This document shows, in pieces, positions 38,209 through 39,475 of a stretch of DNA of 39,475 nucleotides. The notes under the pieces are model-generated. The model had not been told where the DNA came from. It saw only the letters and a list, made by a program, of their open reading frames with translations, and did not search any database. A program made the translations under genes and the position numbers. This DNA is from a virus. Within the stretch, counting starts at the first letter, position 1. Each line of letters opens with the position of its first letter. The stretch lies in the IMG/VR virus record IMGVR_UViG_3300028767_000045, positions 1 through 39,475 of that record, one strand, 5' to 3'.

Positions 38209-39475
38209 CTACCTCGTCAAAACAGTCCAGAAAGGCTTACTGCTGTCATTATTAGGTGATCTGTATGCTTGTAAATTGGCCTTATCAATTAATCCCTGTC
38301 CGGTAGGAGCACCAGACCCGACAACTCCTGTCAGATCAATGTACCTCGTAGTAGTTGCCTTTGCCACATCTCTGTTTGCCCACATGTCTGCAAGTATTTG
38401 ATTAATATTATTTGACGTAAGCAATAATCCGCGTAGGTCTAAATTATACAATGCACCTAAATTCAAAACATTTGGACATATAATCCCACCCGAGTTGGTC
38501 GCAATAACTACGTTTATAAACTTGTTGTTAATACTAATATCTCCAGAAAGCGCATTATTTCCTGCTGCGGAAAAAGAAACCAGAGACGGAAGATTATTTA
38601 TATTGCCAGATAAGGTATTTAAGCCTGCAATGGAGAAATTTGTAAGTGACGTAACTACACCGATATCTCCTCCTAAAGATGGTGCATTAGCAACATTTTT
38701 CCATCCAGGATACGGTATATTAAATAACCTGTTTCTATCCATTGTAAGTATTGCTGGCCCCGTACATTTAATATACAATGTTAATGTAGTTGAAGTGGTA
38801 GCCAAAAACAGTTTTGTTGGATTAAGCGTTCCGGCAGCATCAGAATAAAAGTTTGCATTTCCACTTAACTTAAACGCAACGATAGCATTTGTAAAAACCG
38901 TCAATTGAGCAATGCCAGAGCCATCGCCCGTTTGTGTTAGCGTAAAGTCATACGATTTAGCGACAACCCCACCTAATCCAATAATCTTCAATTTGCTCAC
39001 AAACAATTGACTCATCGGATATGCTCCTGCGGTAGTTGGGTGCAATAAATCAGCATAAAAAGTTGCATTTGTACAGTCGGCCAATTCGGGTACTGTGTCT
39101 GTATCTAAGATTTTCACTTCCGGAAATAAAACTAAGTCGTTTCGGAGCGAATTATTAAATACGTTTCGTTCTATTTCAAACTGTGCCGACCGTCCACCCT
39201 CCGTTGATGGTGTCATTGTGTATGTAAATATTCTTTTATGCCCCGCTAATATCCGTGCTTGGATATATGATTTTAATGCGTTATAGGTTGCAGTGCCGCT
39301 ACCAACAGTATTATCTACATTATTTACACCATTGTAAATAATCAGTAAATTTTTATTTGTTGATGTTTCAACCACAATCTTACTATCAAGAGTTGCCGCC
39401 CTACTGACCATTGCTGCAATATTAGTACCACCAACGGCACCGTTATAATAACCCGATGTATTAATCCCATATTTA
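38209..39475 (-). CDS. SGNH/GDSL hydrolase-like protein with LRR-like tail, cut by right edge
   Basis: Partial gene; the frame stays open to the window edge. The visible start of the frame has NGAVGGTNIAAMVSR, matching the second block of SGNH hydrolases, then LLIIYNGVNNVDN (third-block-like), and DLLHPTTAGAYPM with the catalytic Asp/His pair. These enzymes remove acetyl or acyl groups from sugars. From about 180 residues before the end, leucine- and asparagine-rich repeats (SLTNFSIAGLNTLSGNINNL) form an LRR-like fold. The nucleophile serine block lies beyond the edge. A deacetylating tailspike-like enzyme is likely. Confidence 0.8.
   Translation of the reverse strand, partial: KYGINTSGYYNGAVGGTNIAAMVSRAATLDSKIVVETSTNKNLLIIYNGVNNVDNTVGSGTATYNALKSYIQARILAGHKRIFTYTMTPSTEGGRSAQFEIERNVFNNSLRNDLVLFPEVKILDTDTVPELADCTNATFYADLLHPTTAGAYPMSQLFVSKLKIIGLGGVVAKSYDFTLTQTGDGSGIAQLTVFTNAIVAFKLSGNANFYSDAAGTLNPTKLFLATTSTTLTLYIKCTGPAILTMDRNRLFNIPYPGWKNVANAPSLGGDIGVVTSLTNFSIAGLNTLSGNINNLPSLVSFSAAGNNALSGDISINNKFINVVIATNSGGIICPNVLNLGALYNLDLRGLLLTSNNINQILADMWANRDVAKATTTRYIDLTGVVGSGAPTGQGLIDKANLQAYRSPNNDSSKPFWTVLTR

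Noticed and set aside
1-39475. Exact circular join of the two window ends
   Set aside because: Joining position 1 to 39475 extends the SGNH frame by only about 17 codons before a stop, without a start or a GDS block, so the ends are not directly adjacent; more sequence must lie between.
1-39475. CRISPR arrays, insertion sequences, rRNA
   Set aside because: No regular repeat-spacer pattern, transposase or rRNA-like sequence was seen.

Overview
The window is most of a temperate tailed phage (or prophage) of a Bacteroidota host, probably a Bacteroidales/Marinilabiliales-type bacterium. The evidence is a HK97-type head module (S49-family prohead protease fused to a scaffold-like tail, a major capsid-like protein, terminase), a Bacteroides-type tyrosine integrase, a CI-like/small-regulator switch, promoter-like TAnnTTTG boxes of the Bacteroidota sigma factor, few obvious Shine-Dalgarno sequences, and an M15 endolysin next to lipoprotein and membrane proteins. 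No portal, tape-measure or tail-tube assembly genes were recognised, so part of the genome lies outside the window.

Layout. Nearly everything is read on the minus strand, from right to left. Right part (39.5-27.3 kb): receptor-binding or adhesin genes, comprising an SGNH hydrolase cut by the right edge, a small virion-like protein, several fibre-like proteins with N-terminal export signals, a signal-bearing beta-helix tailspike, and a 986-residue protein with a C-type-lectin-like insert resembling a diversity-generating-retroelement target. Next comes the lysis cassette (27.3-25.8 kb), closed by a bidirectional terminator at 25.75 kb that also ends the plus-strand integrase (24.5-25.7 kb). 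The switch (23.5-24.25 kb) has a plus-strand CI-like repressor facing a small minus-strand regulator across an inverted repeat. The early/replication operon (23.7-12.8 kb, minus) holds a LuxR-type regulator, a small lipoprotein, a structured non-coding stretch with a tRNA-like element, many small proteins, a HTH protein, a C5 cytosine methyltransferase, an ASCH-domain protein and a 1064-residue primase-ATPase, followed by a 9-bp iteron array that looks like a replication origin.

An AT-rich interval at 11.9-12.8 kb carries one plus-strand membrane-protein gene (a candidate moron) and the best late promoter, reading left. The late operon (11.9-0.3 kb, minus) contains two related putative virion proteins, protease-scaffold, capsid, a block of surface-sugar and methyltransferase genes (glycosyltransferase, Stealth-like phosphotransferase, SAM methyltransferase), a phospholipase-D-like protein, and the small and large terminase candidates.

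The integrase lies in the middle of the phage modules, not at an edge, and both ends of the window fall inside or next to late genes. This fits a circularly permuted phage contig better than a simple linear prophage whose end lies beside int. The most interesting points are the lectin-like variable-region candidate, the iteron array, the tRNA-like element in the structured gap, the run of fibre genes with signal peptides, and the sugar-modification block between capsid and terminase.
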